DNA from: Corynebacterium resistens DSM 45100
GTDB taxonomy: Bacteria; Actinomycetota; Actinomycetes; Mycobacteriales; Mycobacteriaceae
NCBI RefSeq assembly: GCF_000177535.2
Contig: NC_015673.1
Span: 124,001 to 188,000, forward strand
Direction of reading: 5' to 3'
Length of the DNA: 64,000 bases
How positions within the stretch are numbered: the stretch's first letter is position 1; each line of letters opens with the position of its first letter. Both the position numbers and the translations under genes were made by a program. This document shows positions 16,357-25,747 of the stretch, in pieces. The notes under the pieces are model-generated. The model was not told where the DNA came from. It saw nothing but the letters and a program-made list of their open reading frames with translations, and did not search any database.

Positions 16357-17337
16357 CTATAACTGACCGCGGTAAACCACGTCTGTATGCACCACCGAGA
16401 AACCCAACTTCCCATAGGTCGAAACAGCGGGCGCATTATCGCCTTCTACGTATAGTTCAATCTCCCCCACTCCCTGATCCATGAGCCACTTCATCCCCAC
16501 TAGCGTGACGGGTCCGCCCAACTTCTTCCCACGCGCAGCATCAGCCAGGCACACAACGTAAACCTCGCCTACGCGCTTACCTTCCTCATTCTCTCTCTCA
16601 GCCAGTGGAATCTTGGTCCAATGAAACCCAACACACTCCGGGCTCACATCGTCAATCCACAACATCAGCACACCCTCAGGGTCGAACCAACCGGTGTCCT
16701 TCTCAGTACGCAAATGGTCCACGCTCCACCCCCCTTGCTCTGGGTGCCAAGCGAATGCCTCATTGTTGACTCGCACCCATTCTTCATCTACATAATCGAC
16801 GCCAAACTTCTCCGTGGCTTCCGAATAGCTCAGAACTCTCACGCTGTTTTCAGCCAATCGTTCTTCAGCTTCTCCCGCCAGCTTCGAGAATTCGTGTGCT
16901 CGAGGGGAACCCGGAGGACACTCAACTGCCATCTTCAGCAGCTCACGTGTGCGACGTGCATCGAGTGTGGCTACGAAGCGCTGAGCTTCTGGTCCATCCC
17001 CGTGAGCCCAGACGTCCACAACGCCACTAAATCCAGCTTTCTCCTTTAGTGCTTGGAACAAGCGAGTGGCGATTCCAGCGTGGCGTCGAGTAGGTAAAAC
17101 AGCAAGCTCCACCACCCGATCAGTATCGATGGCCAAAATGCCTACGACATCCTGCCCATCCAAGGCGAGAACATGCGTGTGCCCACGATCTTCCCTTAAA
17201 CCGCGCAGGAAAGCCTCCCCCAGTGGAGCCACCCCATCAGACTGCGTGACCTGGTCCAACACCTCCTCGATCTTTTCGACCAGCTCCGGGTCTGTAGGCA
17301 GATCGGTGAAAACTTGGGTGTCAATGTGTCCAGTCAT
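16357..17337 (-). CDS. mshD: Mycothiol synthase MshD
   Basis: Acetylates Cys-GlcN-Ins to mycothiol, the main low-molecular thiol of actinobacteria. 326 residues with two GNAT domains. The N-terminal acetyl-CoA loop is VLPTRRHAGIATRLFQALKEKA; the C-terminal catalytic domain has VYVVCLADAARGKKLGGPVTLVGMKWLMDQG and VEGDNAPAVSTYGKLGFSVVHTDVVY. Start at ATG for MTGHIDTQ, with GGA 8 bp upstream; an ATG two codons earlier and a TTG are alternatives. It follows the GlnR-like regulator, the same adjacency as Rv0818-Rv0819 in M. tuberculosis. Confidence 0.93.
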   Translation of the reverse strand: MTGHIDTQVFTDLPTDPELVEKIEEVLDQVTQSDGVAPLGEAFLRGLREDRGHTHVLALDGQDVVGILAIDTDRVVELAVLPTRRHAGIATRLFQALKEKAGFSGVVDVWAHGDGPEAQRFVATLDARRTRELLKMAVECPPGSPRAHEFSKLAGEAEERLAENSVRVLSYSEATEKFGVDYVDEEWVRVNNEAFAWHPEQGGWSVDHLRTEKDTGWFDPEGVLMLWIDDVSPECVGFHWTKIPLAERENEEGKRVGEVYVVCLADAARGKKLGGPVTLVGMKWLMDQGVGEIELYVEGDNAPAVSTYGKLGFSVVHTDVVYRGQL

Positions 17338-17358
17338 AGCCATTCCAATCAACGGGTA

Positions 17359-18042
17359 CTACTGCCACTCCTCGGGAGCGACAGCTTTGTAACCCACATT
17401 ACGGACAGTGGCAATTAGATGTTCGTAATCTCGCCCTAATTTCGCGCGTAGTCGCCTGACGTGCACATCCACCGTTCGAGCTCCCCCAAAATAGTCGTAA
17501 CCCCATACATCCTGTAAGAGCTGCTCACGGCTGAATACCCGGCCTGCGTTGCGCACGAGAAAGTGCAGGAGCTCGAATTCTTTGTACGTGAGGTCAAGCG
17601 GCGCCCCATCGATCCGAGCAACATAGGTGACCTCATCCACCACCAAGCCACCGATCGCGGCAACTTGGGAATCCTCGGCTTGATCAACAGCGACCGGCCG
17701 GCGAGTAGATAGCAATCGCAACCGTGTATCAACCTCTACTGGCGAGCTATCTGGCAATAGGAAATCATCGACTGCCCACGAAGAATCCACGGCGATGAGG
17801 CTGGATTCCGCAATAGCGATCGCCACAGGCAAAGTGGGATGAGCTGCAGTGACTGCCCGACAAAGATCGCGGGCGCGCAGAAGATTATCCCCGGTGACGT
17901 CAATAATGACGATGTCAGAACCGCGAACTTCCCGAACCGATCCCGCCTTGGACTCTAACCTAGTCAAAGTGTGGTTAAGCAGCGGCAAAGCTGGGAGTAC
18001 ATCACCGATTTCGACGGCGTTGGTCAAAACAGTGATGTTCAT
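17359..18042 (-). CDS. Orphan OmpR-family regulator, GlnR/Rv0818-like
   Basis: 227 residues. Residues 1-115 form a degenerate receiver domain: the strand SDIVIIDVT keeps one Asp, but the usual acidic pair at the N-terminus is missing. Residues about 130-222 are a winged-helix DNA-binding domain (LDLTYKEFELLHFLVRNAGRVFSREQLLQDVWG, RTVDVHVRRLRAKLG, TVRNVGYKA). No kinase gene is adjacent. In mycobacteria the homologue beside mshD is GlnR, which controls nitrogen genes. Whether this one does is not known; corynebacteria use AmtR for that. It is divergent from the LmeA gene. Confidence 0.8.
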   Translation of the reverse strand: MNITVLTNAVEIGDVLPALPLLNHTLTRLESKAGSVREVRGSDIVIIDVTGDNLLRARDLCRAVTAAHPTLPVAIAIAESSLIAVDSSWAVDDFLLPDSSPVEVDTRLRLLSTRRPVAVDQAEDSQVAAIGGLVVDEVTYVARIDGAPLDLTYKEFELLHFLVRNAGRVFSREQLLQDVWGYDYFGGARTVDVHVRRLRAKLGRDYEHLIATVRNVGYKAVAPEEWQ

Positions 18043-18126
18043 GGCCGGGCCCTTCTTTCCTGTCGCTTAGGCCTACTGTAGTGCGGTGACTTGGGGAATC
18101 TGCGATCTGGGGTAAAAATAGCAGTG

Positions 18127-19080
18127 ATGTCCAACCCTGAAAATGTTCCCGCAGACACGGTCGCGACCAGCCGACCGGATCCCCACGCTGTGCATTCTTC
18201 GGCTGTGCCCGCAACAACTCCGGCGGCACGATCGAGTTCGCGCCCCCGCTGGGCGAAGTGGGGGCTACGGGCCCTCAGCACGATAGTCGCATTGCTCATA
18301 GCTGTTGCTTTTACTGACAGTTTGGTGGCGGGTCGAACAGAGCATCTGTATTCCAAAGCTCTATATGATCAGTCAAACTTGGCAAACCCGCCCGCCGTGT
18401 TCGTAGCGGGATCGCCGTACACCGCAGCAGCACTCACCCATGAGGTTCAGGCAATCACAGTGAACGCCAAAGACGTTGATATGCCGGGTTGGGGGCTGAT
18501 GAGCGTGCATAAGTCCGCGCAATACGTCACTTTGCCTTGGCAGGCAGTGTTCGGGCAGTCATTCACAAATGCCCCTGCCAAGAAGGTATTCACTCGGCTG
18601 CAGTTGGACGGCGTGACCATCGGCGGAAAAATGCATGTCGATGATCTGCTGATTCAAAACCGTGACGATATTTCCCCGCGCGGTGGTTGGGAAACCGAAG
18701 CGATTTTCGAGGGCACGCCGAAAGGATTCGACGCCCCGGCTACCGTCGAAATGAAGCTTCGAGTGAAGGAAGGCGATGTTTATTTGACGCCAACCCGCGT
18801 GATTCGCGGGCCCAGCTCCGAGGCAGGGGAAGGCGTGCTAAGCACTGTGAAGACTGTGGACGGCGACAAGTTGGACGACCAGCTAAAAAAACGGATCGAA
18901 CGAGCTTTCACTCTGAAAATTCCCGGTGAGCGTTTACCTTTGAAGGAAAAGCCGAAGCGTGTTTACGTCGCTGGCGGTTCCGTCTTCTTTGAGTCCGAAC
19001 AGCTCTATACAACGGTGAGCTTGCAAGATTTGATCCCTCAAGGTCGCCGTCTGCCGGAGGAGGAGAAACCCGGCCTATAA
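18127..19080 (+). CDS. lmeA: LmeA-type (DUF2993) envelope protein
   Basis: 317-residue protein with one N-terminal membrane helix (about residues 49-70, LRALSTIVALLIAVAFTDSLVAG) and a DUF2993 domain exported to the envelope. The M. tuberculosis homologue next to glnR-mshD (Rv0817c, LmeA) takes part in lipomannan maturation. The first 40 residues are Ser/Pro/Ala-rich and cytoplasmic. The ATG for MSNPENVP is preferred to an upstream start 12 codons earlier. Symbol given by synteny and fold; function in this organism is inferred. Confidence 0.75.
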   Translation: MSNPENVPADTVATSRPDPHAVHSSAVPATTPAARSSSRPRWAKWGLRALSTIVALLIAVAFTDSLVAGRTEHLYSKALYDQSNLANPPAVFVAGSPYTAAALTHEVQAITVNAKDVDMPGWGLMSVHKSAQYVTLPWQAVFGQSFTNAPAKKVFTRLQLDGVTIGGKMHVDDLLIQNRDDISPRGGWETEAIFEGTPKGFDAPATVEMKLRVKEGDVYLTPTRVIRGPSSEAGEGVLSTVKTVDGDKLDDQLKKRIERAFTLKIPGERLPLKEKPKRVYVAGGSVFFESEQLYTTVSLQDLIPQGRRLPEEEKPGL

Positions 19081-19102
19081 GCTCCCGGTATGCTTGGGGG
19101 CC

Positions 19103-19810
19103 ATGAGTGATGAAGCAAACCTGCCTAAAGAATCAACCTCCGATGAAAACGCCAGCGCAGTCAATCCCGATGCTGGCCTAAATAGTTCCAATGGCAAGGT
19201 TGACCCCAACCAAGCTGTAGATCGTGCCGCGGAGGCGGCAAAGGAAACCGCGCACAAGAATGTGCCCGATTTCGAGGACATGCCCATTCCCGCCGATACC
19301 GCGAATCTGCGATTGGGCCCCAACCTTCACGACGGGTTACTCGCGCTCTTACCGTTAGTGGGCGTGTGGCGCGGACAGGGTCAGGCCGCTCATCCTGGAG
19401 AAGAAGAACACACCTTCGGTCAGCAGATTGTGATTTCCCATGATGGCGAGAATCGCTTGCGCTACGATTCACGCACTTGGCGTATGGATGACGATGGCAA
19501 GCCCACCTCTACCCCGGATCGTCGCGAGACCGGGTTTTGGAGGATCAACGATGCCGACGAAATCGAGTTCATTCTCACCCACTCCGATGGCATGGTTGAG
19601 ATCATGTACGGCAAGCCTATGACCGAGCGTGCTTGGGAGCTCGAAAGTGCCTCCACGATGGTCACCGCCACCGGCCCTGCTGCATTGGGGCCAGGCAAGC
19701 GTCTATACGGTTTGATGCCAAACAACGACTTGGGGTGGGTCGACGAGCGACTCATTGATGGCGAAATGGTGCCATGGCTATCTGCCCAGCTGCACCGTGT
19801 CGTTGGCTAG
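19103..19810 (+). CDS. Nitrobindin-like FABP-family heme protein
   Basis: 235-residue protein whose C-terminal two-thirds forms the nitrobindin/DUF1794 beta-barrel: LLPLVGVWRGQGQ (GxWxGxG motif) and the final segment LSAQLHRVVG with the His expected to ligate ferric heme. The first 55 residues are acidic and probably disordered. Mycobacterial relatives bind heme and isomerise peroxynitrite. Start ATG for MSDEANLP; TTG three codons upstream is possible. It follows lmeA after 22 bp and is probably co-transcribed. Confidence 0.8.
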   Translation: MSDEANLPKESTSDENASAVNPDAGLNSSNGKVDPNQAVDRAAEAAKETAHKNVPDFEDMPIPADTANLRLGPNLHDGLLALLPLVGVWRGQGQAAHPGEEEHTFGQQIVISHDGENRLRYDSRTWRMDDDGKPTSTPDRRETGFWRINDADEIEFILTHSDGMVEIMYGKPMTERAWELESASTMVTATGPAALGPGKRLYGLMPNNDLGWVDERLIDGEMVPWLSAQLHRVVG

Positions 19811-19820
19811 CGGCAACAAC

Positions 19821-20756
19821 CTAACTTGTGACCGCTTGCCAAGCCATCGCCTCAATCTGCCCGGCACACGCCGGCGGTTCCATCTTGTGTCCGTCAATAC
19901 TCTTCACACGCGCATACGCACGCACTGAACTCACCAACCACACCCCATCGCTATCAAGCAGGTCCTTTAAAGTCAGCGACTTCTGCTCGGTCGCCCAGCC
20001 CTGCTGTTGAGCAATCTGAAACAGGGCTGCCTGGGTGGTGCCGGGCAGTATTCCTGCATCCGTTGGAGGGGTTAGCAGTGTATTCCCCTTGACTGCAATC
20101 ACAGATGACGTTGGCCCCTCGAGGACTTGCCCCTCGTCGGAGATGAAAATGACGTCTGAGAATCCTTGCACCTTGGCTGCACGCAACGCAGCCATGTTCG
20201 CCGCATAGCTCAGTGTCTTAGCCCCCACAAGCGCCCAAGGCGATCGTTGCGAGAGGTCAATCCGAAACCCCCGCTCCGCTGTCATTACATCAACGCCCTC
20301 TGCACGGGCTGCTTCCACTTCTGGACTGATGGGCGCTACAGTAATCCAACCACTCGGCCGCCCCGTAGATTCTCTACCGCGCGAGTACACCCACCGCAGT
20401 GCGGCTTCGTCTGCTCCAATGTCCGCGCTGAAGGCCTCCGCTGCCAGCGTAGTAGCGCGGTGCCACAGCTCGATATCGGGTTCCGGTAGGTTCAACATCG
20501 CCGCACTATTTAGGAATCTTTGAGAATGACGCTCCAGTTTGTGAACTTGGCCGTCCCGAAGCATAAGTGTCTCAAACACCCCATCACCACGAACTGCAGC
20601 CAAATCGTCTGCATAAATCAGCGGAACCGCGGGATCAACCACTGCAGGTTCTAGCGCGCCAGGGTTCCCCTGACCCGAGCCACTTCCTAAAACATCAACG
20701 ACTACAACCGAAGGTCGCGTGCCGGCCAACTCTCCATGTTGAGTTCCTTCAGCCAC
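19821..20756 (-). CDS. pabC: Aminodeoxychorismate lyase PabC
   Basis: PLP enzyme of class-IV aminotransferase fold that releases pyruvate from 4-amino-4-deoxychorismate to give p-aminobenzoate for folate. 311 residues. Landmarks: RGDGVFETLMLRDGQVHKLERHSQRFLNSA, the PLP lysine in LVGAKTLSYAANMAALR, SDEGQVLEGPTSSVIAVKG and DAGILPGTTQAALFQIA. A branched-chain or D-amino-acid aminotransferase is less likely. GTG start with GGAAAGG upstream. Divergent from the folate-binding ygfZ, a common actinobacterial pairing. It converges on the nitrobindin gene with only 10 bp between stops. Confidence 0.85.
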   Translation of the reverse strand: MAEGTQHGELAGTRPSVVVVDVLGSGSGQGNPGALEPAVVDPAVPLIYADDLAAVRGDGVFETLMLRDGQVHKLERHSQRFLNSAAMLNLPEPDIELWHRATTLAAEAFSADIGADEAALRWVYSRGRESTGRPSGWITVAPISPEVEAARAEGVDVMTAERGFRIDLSQRSPWALVGAKTLSYAANMAALRAAKVQGFSDVIFISDEGQVLEGPTSSVIAVKGNTLLTPPTDAGILPGTTQAALFQIAQQQGWATEQKSLTLKDLLDSDGVWLVSSVRAYARVKSIDGHKMEPPACAGQIEAMAWQAVTS

Positions 20757-20946
20757 GTCTATACCTTTCCTCGCAACGTCTTATACTGACTACAGCCTAT
20801 ATCTGGCTAGTCCAATCGATGCCTAAGTCCACGGTAGGCCACGCTCGATTCCTGCCAGGATTTGTCACGCTACCTCGCCCCATACGATTCCTTCCGTGGC
20901 ACGCAGCGCACCCCCGTTCCTTCCCTAACTGCTCGTTGTGCTTACC

Positions 20947-22239
20947 ATGGAGGGCGTGTTGGAAAATTCCGTTAGCCCATTGGTTTCCCACGTCCCGGGC
21001 GCGGCCAACGTGGTCGATGAAAAGACCACGCCCACCGCAGCTCATTACGGCGACCCACTCGTCGAACAGCAGCGGCTCGCCCGCTCTATCGGATTAGTCG
21101 ACCGTTGGGATCGCACCGCCATCCTCGTGAAGGGTGAAGAAGCGCACACGTGGCTGAATGACCTCATCTCTCAAAAAATAAACGCCATCAATACAGGTCA
21201 GGCCACATACGGCTTACTCCTCGATGTGCAAGGTCGTGTCACTCATCAATTCGGAATCGCTGCCCTCCCAGACGGTATCTTGCTCGATTGTCCCAGTCGC
21301 CATGCAGCTGGTTTGGCCGACTACCTCACTAAGATGATCTTCTGGGCAAAGGTCGAAGTCGAGATACTGCCACTTGCCCAACTCACCCTTGTTAGTAGCC
21401 GGCTTCCTTGCATTGACGCCGCCGGCGCCCTGAATTCGCCTTCCCCTAGCGAAGAACTGTGTTCGGTCCTCGAATCCCCCAAAGTCACTGATCACGATGG
21501 CGCCCCTACATTAAAGCCGCTTGTGGAAGCCATCACTGCACTGCCAGGTGGGCATTCATGGCGCTTCCGCAGTTTGCGCCCCATCGGAACCGATGACCCC
21601 TCCACAGCAATGGGGGCGATCGACATCTGGGTTCCGCGCGACAATGTTTCCGCAGCGTGGGACATACTCAGTGACTACACCAAACCAGCCGGCCACATGG
21701 CCTATGATGCTCTCCGCATAGCCGCCCGGATTCCCGAAGTCGGGATTGATACCGACGAGAAAACTATTCCCCACGAGGCTGCTTTCTTTACGGGACCGCG
21801 TACGGCGCAGGCGACCACGCTAGGTTCAGTTAGTGACGGCCCCACTGCGTATGCCGTGCACATGAACAAGGGCTGCTACCGTGGCCAGGAGACAGTATCC
21901 CGCGTTCAAAACCTCGGAAAACCTCCCCGGGTTCTCGTTCTCCTGCACCTCGATGGATCCGCGAACCGCTTGCCGGCTGTCGGATCGGATTTCACAGCCG
22001 AAGGAAAGACCATCGGCCGTGTCGGTAGTAGTGCCCATGACGGCGATCTCGGGCCTATTGCCTTGGCACTAGTCAAGCGCGGAATCGTGGAGAAGCTGGC
22101 GTCGAATCCGCAAAGCGCCCCGGCGCTGCAGGCAGACGGTGTTGATGCGGCAATCGATCCAGCCGACCTCGTGCGCGATGATGCCGAACGGCCCGGTAGA
22201 GCAGCAGTCAACCAACTACGGTCTAGGTCGCAAAGGTAG
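20947..22239 (+). CDS. ygfZ: YgfZ/GcvT-like folate-binding iron-sulfur repair protein
   Basis: Tetrahydrofolate-dependent protein needed for some iron-sulfur enzymes. About 430 residues with the family signature KGCYRGQETVSRV (Cys in the motif) near residue 310 and a GcvT-like N-terminal fold (WLNDLISQKI, YGLLLDVQGRVTHQFGI). The start is uncertain: ATG (MEGVLENS) is annotated, but GGAGGG lies just after it and could serve a TTG at 20959; a GTG three codons upstream also exists. Divergent from pabC. Confidence 0.85.
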   Translation: MEGVLENSVSPLVSHVPGAANVVDEKTTPTAAHYGDPLVEQQRLARSIGLVDRWDRTAILVKGEEAHTWLNDLISQKINAINTGQATYGLLLDVQGRVTHQFGIAALPDGILLDCPSRHAAGLADYLTKMIFWAKVEVEILPLAQLTLVSSRLPCIDAAGALNSPSPSEELCSVLESPKVTDHDGAPTLKPLVEAITALPGGHSWRFRSLRPIGTDDPSTAMGAIDIWVPRDNVSAAWDILSDYTKPAGHMAYDALRIAARIPEVGIDTDEKTIPHEAAFFTGPRTAQATTLGSVSDGPTAYAVHMNKGCYRGQETVSRVQNLGKPPRVLVLLHLDGSANRLPAVGSDFTAEGKTIGRVGSSAHDGDLGPIALALVKRGIVEKLASNPQSAPALQADGVDAAIDPADLVRDDAERPGRAAVNQLRSRSQR

Positions 22240-22583
22240 TTCCAGCGCGCATCCACTGGTTTTTCGCGAACCTAACGGGTGGGGTCCGCTCGGGCGCTTT
22301 CCCAAATTCTTTTTAGGAACCTGTTTTCGGTACCTTCCCCACTTATAAGTTCAGATGCATGGAAAATTTTCGATTTTCTCGCGCTGGCTCATGGCAGGGA
22401 AACTCCCATGTCAAAGGGCAAAACTTTGGTGACGCCCTCTCCGGCGCGCGAGTTTTTAGGGCACCCCTTTGCGGAAAAATCTTCTCGCACCCGCTATGGT
22501 GTACAACAGGAAGAAACTTTAAACGTAAAAGCAGGGTAACCGAACTCCCGAGTTACCCGAGGACACCGCAAGGGGGTCAGGCC
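22240..22583 (+). promoter_or_regulatory. Leader and promoter region of the DUF3073 gene
   Basis: 344 bp without a convincing gene. TATGGT near 22495 resembles a -10 element, with TTGCGG 20 bp upstream as a poor -35. A long open frame passes through into the DUF3073 gene but has no family signature and looks fortuitous. Confidence 0.3.
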
Positions 22584-22778
22584 ATGGGTCGCGGCCGTGC
22601 CAAGGCTAAGCAAGCCAAGGTTGCTCGTCAGTTGAAGTACAACACTCCAGAGATGGATCTGGAGCGTCTGCAGAGGGAACTCTCGGGTTCATCCTCCAAC
22701 GATGATGATGGCTACTCGTCGTATGCCGACGAGTGGGATGAGTGGAACGACGAGGACGATCACTCCTCCTCGCGCTAA
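22584..22778 (+). CDS. DUF3073 family small acidic protein
   Basis: 64 residues. Basic N-terminus MGRGRAKAKQAKVARQLKY followed by a Ser/Asp/Glu-rich tail (DDDGYSSYADEWDEWNDEDD). This is the hallmark of the actinobacterial DUF3073 family, function unknown. AGGGGG lies 8 bp before the ATG. The charged two-part design suggests a nucleic-acid or ribosome partner, which is a guess. It commonly neighbours purM in actinobacteria. A strong shared terminator separates it from purM. Confidence 0.85.
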   Translation: MGRGRAKAKQAKVARQLKYNTPEMDLERLQRELSGSSSNDDDGYSSYADEWDEWNDEDDHSSSR

Positions 22779-22820
22779 TCATTCTCCCAAGCTTGCGCGA
22801 GCACTTCCATAGTTAGCAAC

Positions 22821-22867
22821 AAACAACCCCACTTCCCTGTTTAATCAACATGGAGGTGGGGTTGTTT
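22821..22867. terminator. Bidirectional terminator between DUF3073 gene and purM
   Basis: 16-bp stem AAACAACCCCACTTCC with its complement and one G-T pair, 15-nt loop. A/T ends on both sides suit convergent genes. Confidence 0.85.
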
Positions 22868-22897
22868 CCTACGCTTTGAGCTTTTCAAACTTTGAGG

Positions 22898-23971
22898 CTA
22901 CGCAGGCGGGTACTCGCCACCCAAGATTGCACCTGAAAGATCACCTTCATCGCTGGTGGAAACTGTTCCGAGTTTCCAAGCCTCAACATGGCGAGCGGTG
23001 AGCATCGCTAGAGCACGCTCTGCGTCTTCCTCGGAAACAACGGCGACCATACCAACTCCCATGTTGAAGGTCTTCTCCATCTCCACTCGCTCCACATTGC
23101 CAACACGCGCGATCAGCTGGAAGATCGGGTTAGGGGTCCACGTAGCACGATCAAGCTCTGCGACAAGGCCTTCGGGAATGACGCGCGCGAGGTTCGCCGC
23201 CAACCCGCCACCCGTGATGTGAGCGAACGTGTGAATCTCGCATTCAGCCGCCAGATCAAGGCAAGTTTTGGCGTAAATGCGAGTAGGCTCCAGCAATTCC
23301 TCACCGAGTGTGCGGCCGAGCTCGTCGATGTGACCGTCGAGCGGCAATCCCGCTGTTTCCAGCAGCACGTGGCGGGCCAGCGAATAGCCATTGGAGTGCA
23401 AGCCAGAAGAAGCCATAGCGATCACGACATCCCCCGGACGCACTTTGTCTGGCCCCAGTAGCTTCACTTCTTCAACCACACCGACGGAAGTTGCAGAAAC
23501 GTCATACTCACCCGGTTCCATCACACCTGGGTGCTCGGCGGTTTCACCACCGAGCAGGGCACAGCCCGCCTCTTCGCACCCCTCAGCGATACCCTTGACG
23601 ATGCTGGCGACATGCTCTGGAACGACCTTGCCGATAGCGATGTAATCCTGCAGGAACAAAGGCTCTGCGCCACACACAACGAGATCATCCACACACATGG
23701 CCACCAAATCGCGGCCGATCGTATCGTGTTTGTCCATCGCCTGAGCGACCGCCAGTTTGGTACCCACTCCATCCGAAGAAGCAGCTAGCAATGGTTTTTC
23801 GTACTCACCAAGAGCGAAAAGGCCTGCAAATCCGCCAAGGCCACCGCGCACTTCTGGGCGTGTAGCCTTCTTCGCCAGAGGCGCGAAGAGTTCGACGGCG
23901 CGGTCGCCTGCTTCAATATCAACGCCGGCGGCAGCGTAGGAAGCACCGGTGGTCTGCTGTTGTTCGGTCAT
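22898..23971 (-). CDS. purM: Phosphoribosylformylglycinamidine cyclo-ligase PurM
   Basis: ATP-dependent closure of the imidazole ring, giving AIR, fifth step of purine synthesis. 357 residues. ATP-binding landmarks SYAAAGVDIEAGDRAVELF, SSDGVGTKLAVAQAM, MCVDDLVVCGAEPLFLQDYIA, LLGGETAEHPGVM and HITGGGLAANLARVIPE. ATG start. It follows purF after 150 bp and is probably in the same transcript. Confidence 0.96.
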   Translation of the reverse strand: MTEQQQTTGASYAAAGVDIEAGDRAVELFAPLAKKATRPEVRGGLGGFAGLFALGEYEKPLLAASSDGVGTKLAVAQAMDKHDTIGRDLVAMCVDDLVVCGAEPLFLQDYIAIGKVVPEHVASIVKGIAEGCEEAGCALLGGETAEHPGVMEPGEYDVSATSVGVVEEVKLLGPDKVRPGDVVIAMASSGLHSNGYSLARHVLLETAGLPLDGHIDELGRTLGEELLEPTRIYAKTCLDLAAECEIHTFAHITGGGLAANLARVIPEGLVAELDRATWTPNPIFQLIARVGNVERVEMEKTFNMGVGMVAVVSEEDAERALAMLTARHVEAWKLGTVSTSDEGDLSGAILGGEYPPA

Positions 23972-24121
23972 GAAAGTCCTTGATTCTTTTCTTTAGATCG
24001 AAAACTAACGTTATCGCTATGAAGTAGAAACAGTCATTGCTGCGCACACGCAACTGCAACGTCCGTTCCCACCGTCAAAGTTACCTTGTTGGGCAACCTG
24101 CGGAGTTGGGCTCGCACGTGG

Positions 24122-25729
24122 CTATTGCACGAACTGATCCAACTCGTCGGCGGAGCCACACACAGAAGGAGACATTCCTTGTTCCACCTGCATGCTCCGC
24201 ACGAGGGCAGAATTTGGGTTGTCATTTGGCAGCCCCAGTGGGTAAACGCCATCAAAGCAAGCAGAGCACAGCTCACTCTTGGGCTGACCAGATGCTGCAA
24301 CCATGGCTTCGCTGGAAACAAACGCCAGAGAATCGGCTCCGATTTCCTCACACATTCTGGCGACGGGATCGTCTTGTTCCACCGTATTAGCAATGAGCTC
24401 TTGGGGGGATGCGAAGTCGATTCCGTAGAAACACGGCCATTTCACCGGCGGTGAAGCAATGCGCACGTGTACTTCGGCTGCACCCGCGTCGCGCAGCATC
24501 TTGATCAATGCACGCTGGGTGTTCCCGCGAACGATAGAGTCATCAACCACGATCAACTTTTTGCCCTCAATGACAGAGCGCAAGGGGTTCAGCTTCAAGC
24601 GGATGCCGAGCTGGCGGATGGATTGAGAGGGTTGAATGAAGGTGCGTCCGACGTATGCATTCTTCATGAGGCCCTGTCCGAATGGAATGCCTGATTCCTG
24701 GGCATATCCCACGGCCGCCGGAGTACCGGAATCCGGAACTGGAATCACAAGGTCACCCTCGGCTGGAGCTTCTTTCGCCAGCGAACGCCCGATCCCCACG
24801 CGGGTTGCGTTGACCACCTGTCCACGAATGACAGAGTCAGGACGTGCGAGGTAAACGTATTCGAACACACACCCCTTGGGCTGTGCCTGTGAGATCGAGC
24901 GCGAACGAATACCTTCCTCGTCCACCACGATCAGCTCTCCCGGCTCTACATCGCGCTGAAACTCTGCACCCACGATGTCTAGAGCTGCCGTTTCGCTGGC
25001 GATCACCCAGCCCCCATTGGGGAGCCTGCCAATAGATAGCGGGCGCACCCCGTGTGGATCTCGCACCGCATAGAGCGCCGAACCATCGGTGAATAAGGTA
25101 CAAAACGCACCACGAACTCGGGTAAACAGTTCTACTGCTGCATCCTCGACACCGTGATCATCTCGTACCGCAGAGGCCAGAAGTGCACACATTACATCCG
25201 AGTCAGATGGGTGCGTTTTGGGATCAACCAGCCCTAAACGAGCTGCCTCCAGAGTAAGTTCCTGGTGGTTAACCAAATTTCCGTTATGCCCCAACGCAAT
25301 GTCCGTACCATTGGGGGCCATACGGAACATCGGCTGAGCATTTTCCCAACTAGCCCCACCCGCAGTGGAATATCGCGTATGGCCTAAGGCAATGTGCCCC
25401 TTCAGCGACTCCAGGGATTGTTCATCGAAAACCTGGCTTACCAATCCCAAGTCTTTGAATACGACGATTTGATCCCCATTGCCCACAGCAATTCCAGCAG
25501 CTTCTTGACCGCGGTGCTGCAGCGCATAAAGCCCGTAGTAAGAGAGCTTCGAGACATCCTCCCCTGGGGCCCAGACTCCGAAGACTCCACACTCTTCGCG
25601 GGGTTCAGTCTCCCCTTGTGTGTCGTAGGGCCCGCATGCGGTGCTGCGCGCCGGGGCACTAGATCCGTTGCTTTGGCTCAGTTCGTTTGCCACTCCCCCA
25701 ACGTTACCTGTCACGCCCACATTTCCCAA
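24122..25729 (-). CDS. purF: Amidophosphoribosyltransferase PurF
   Basis: First committed step of purine synthesis: PRPP plus glutamine to phosphoribosylamine. About 535 residues. The nucleophile Cys is in EECGVFGVW near residue 48, exposed after propeptide removal. Phosphoribosyl motif is IVVDDSIVRGNTQRAL. Cysteines at KGCVFEY, KWPCFYG and LCSACFDG match the 4Fe-4S ligands of the B. subtilis-type enzyme. The start is unsure; the TTG used here and several GTG codons (25720, 25714, 25693) lie within a leader of low conservation. Confidence 0.95.
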   Translation of the reverse strand: MGNVGVTGNVGGVANELSQSNGSSAPARSTACGPYDTQGETEPREECGVFGVWAPGEDVSKLSYYGLYALQHRGQEAAGIAVGNGDQIVVFKDLGLVSQVFDEQSLESLKGHIALGHTRYSTAGGASWENAQPMFRMAPNGTDIALGHNGNLVNHQELTLEAARLGLVDPKTHPSDSDVMCALLASAVRDDHGVEDAAVELFTRVRGAFCTLFTDGSALYAVRDPHGVRPLSIGRLPNGGWVIASETAALDIVGAEFQRDVEPGELIVVDEEGIRSRSISQAQPKGCVFEYVYLARPDSVIRGQVVNATRVGIGRSLAKEAPAEGDLVIPVPDSGTPAAVGYAQESGIPFGQGLMKNAYVGRTFIQPSQSIRQLGIRLKLNPLRSVIEGKKLIVVDDSIVRGNTQRALIKMLRDAGAAEVHVRIASPPVKWPCFYGIDFASPQELIANTVEQDDPVARMCEEIGADSLAFVSSEAMVAASGQPKSELCSACFDGVYPLGLPNDNPNSALVRSMQVEQGMSPSVCGSADELDQFVQ

Positions 25730-25747
25730 AGGGATACCGAGTTCTGG

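Noticed and set aside
22359..22583. 75-codon N-terminal extension of the DUF3073 protein
   Set aside because: The family starts at MGRGRAKAK, which has its own strong ribosome site.
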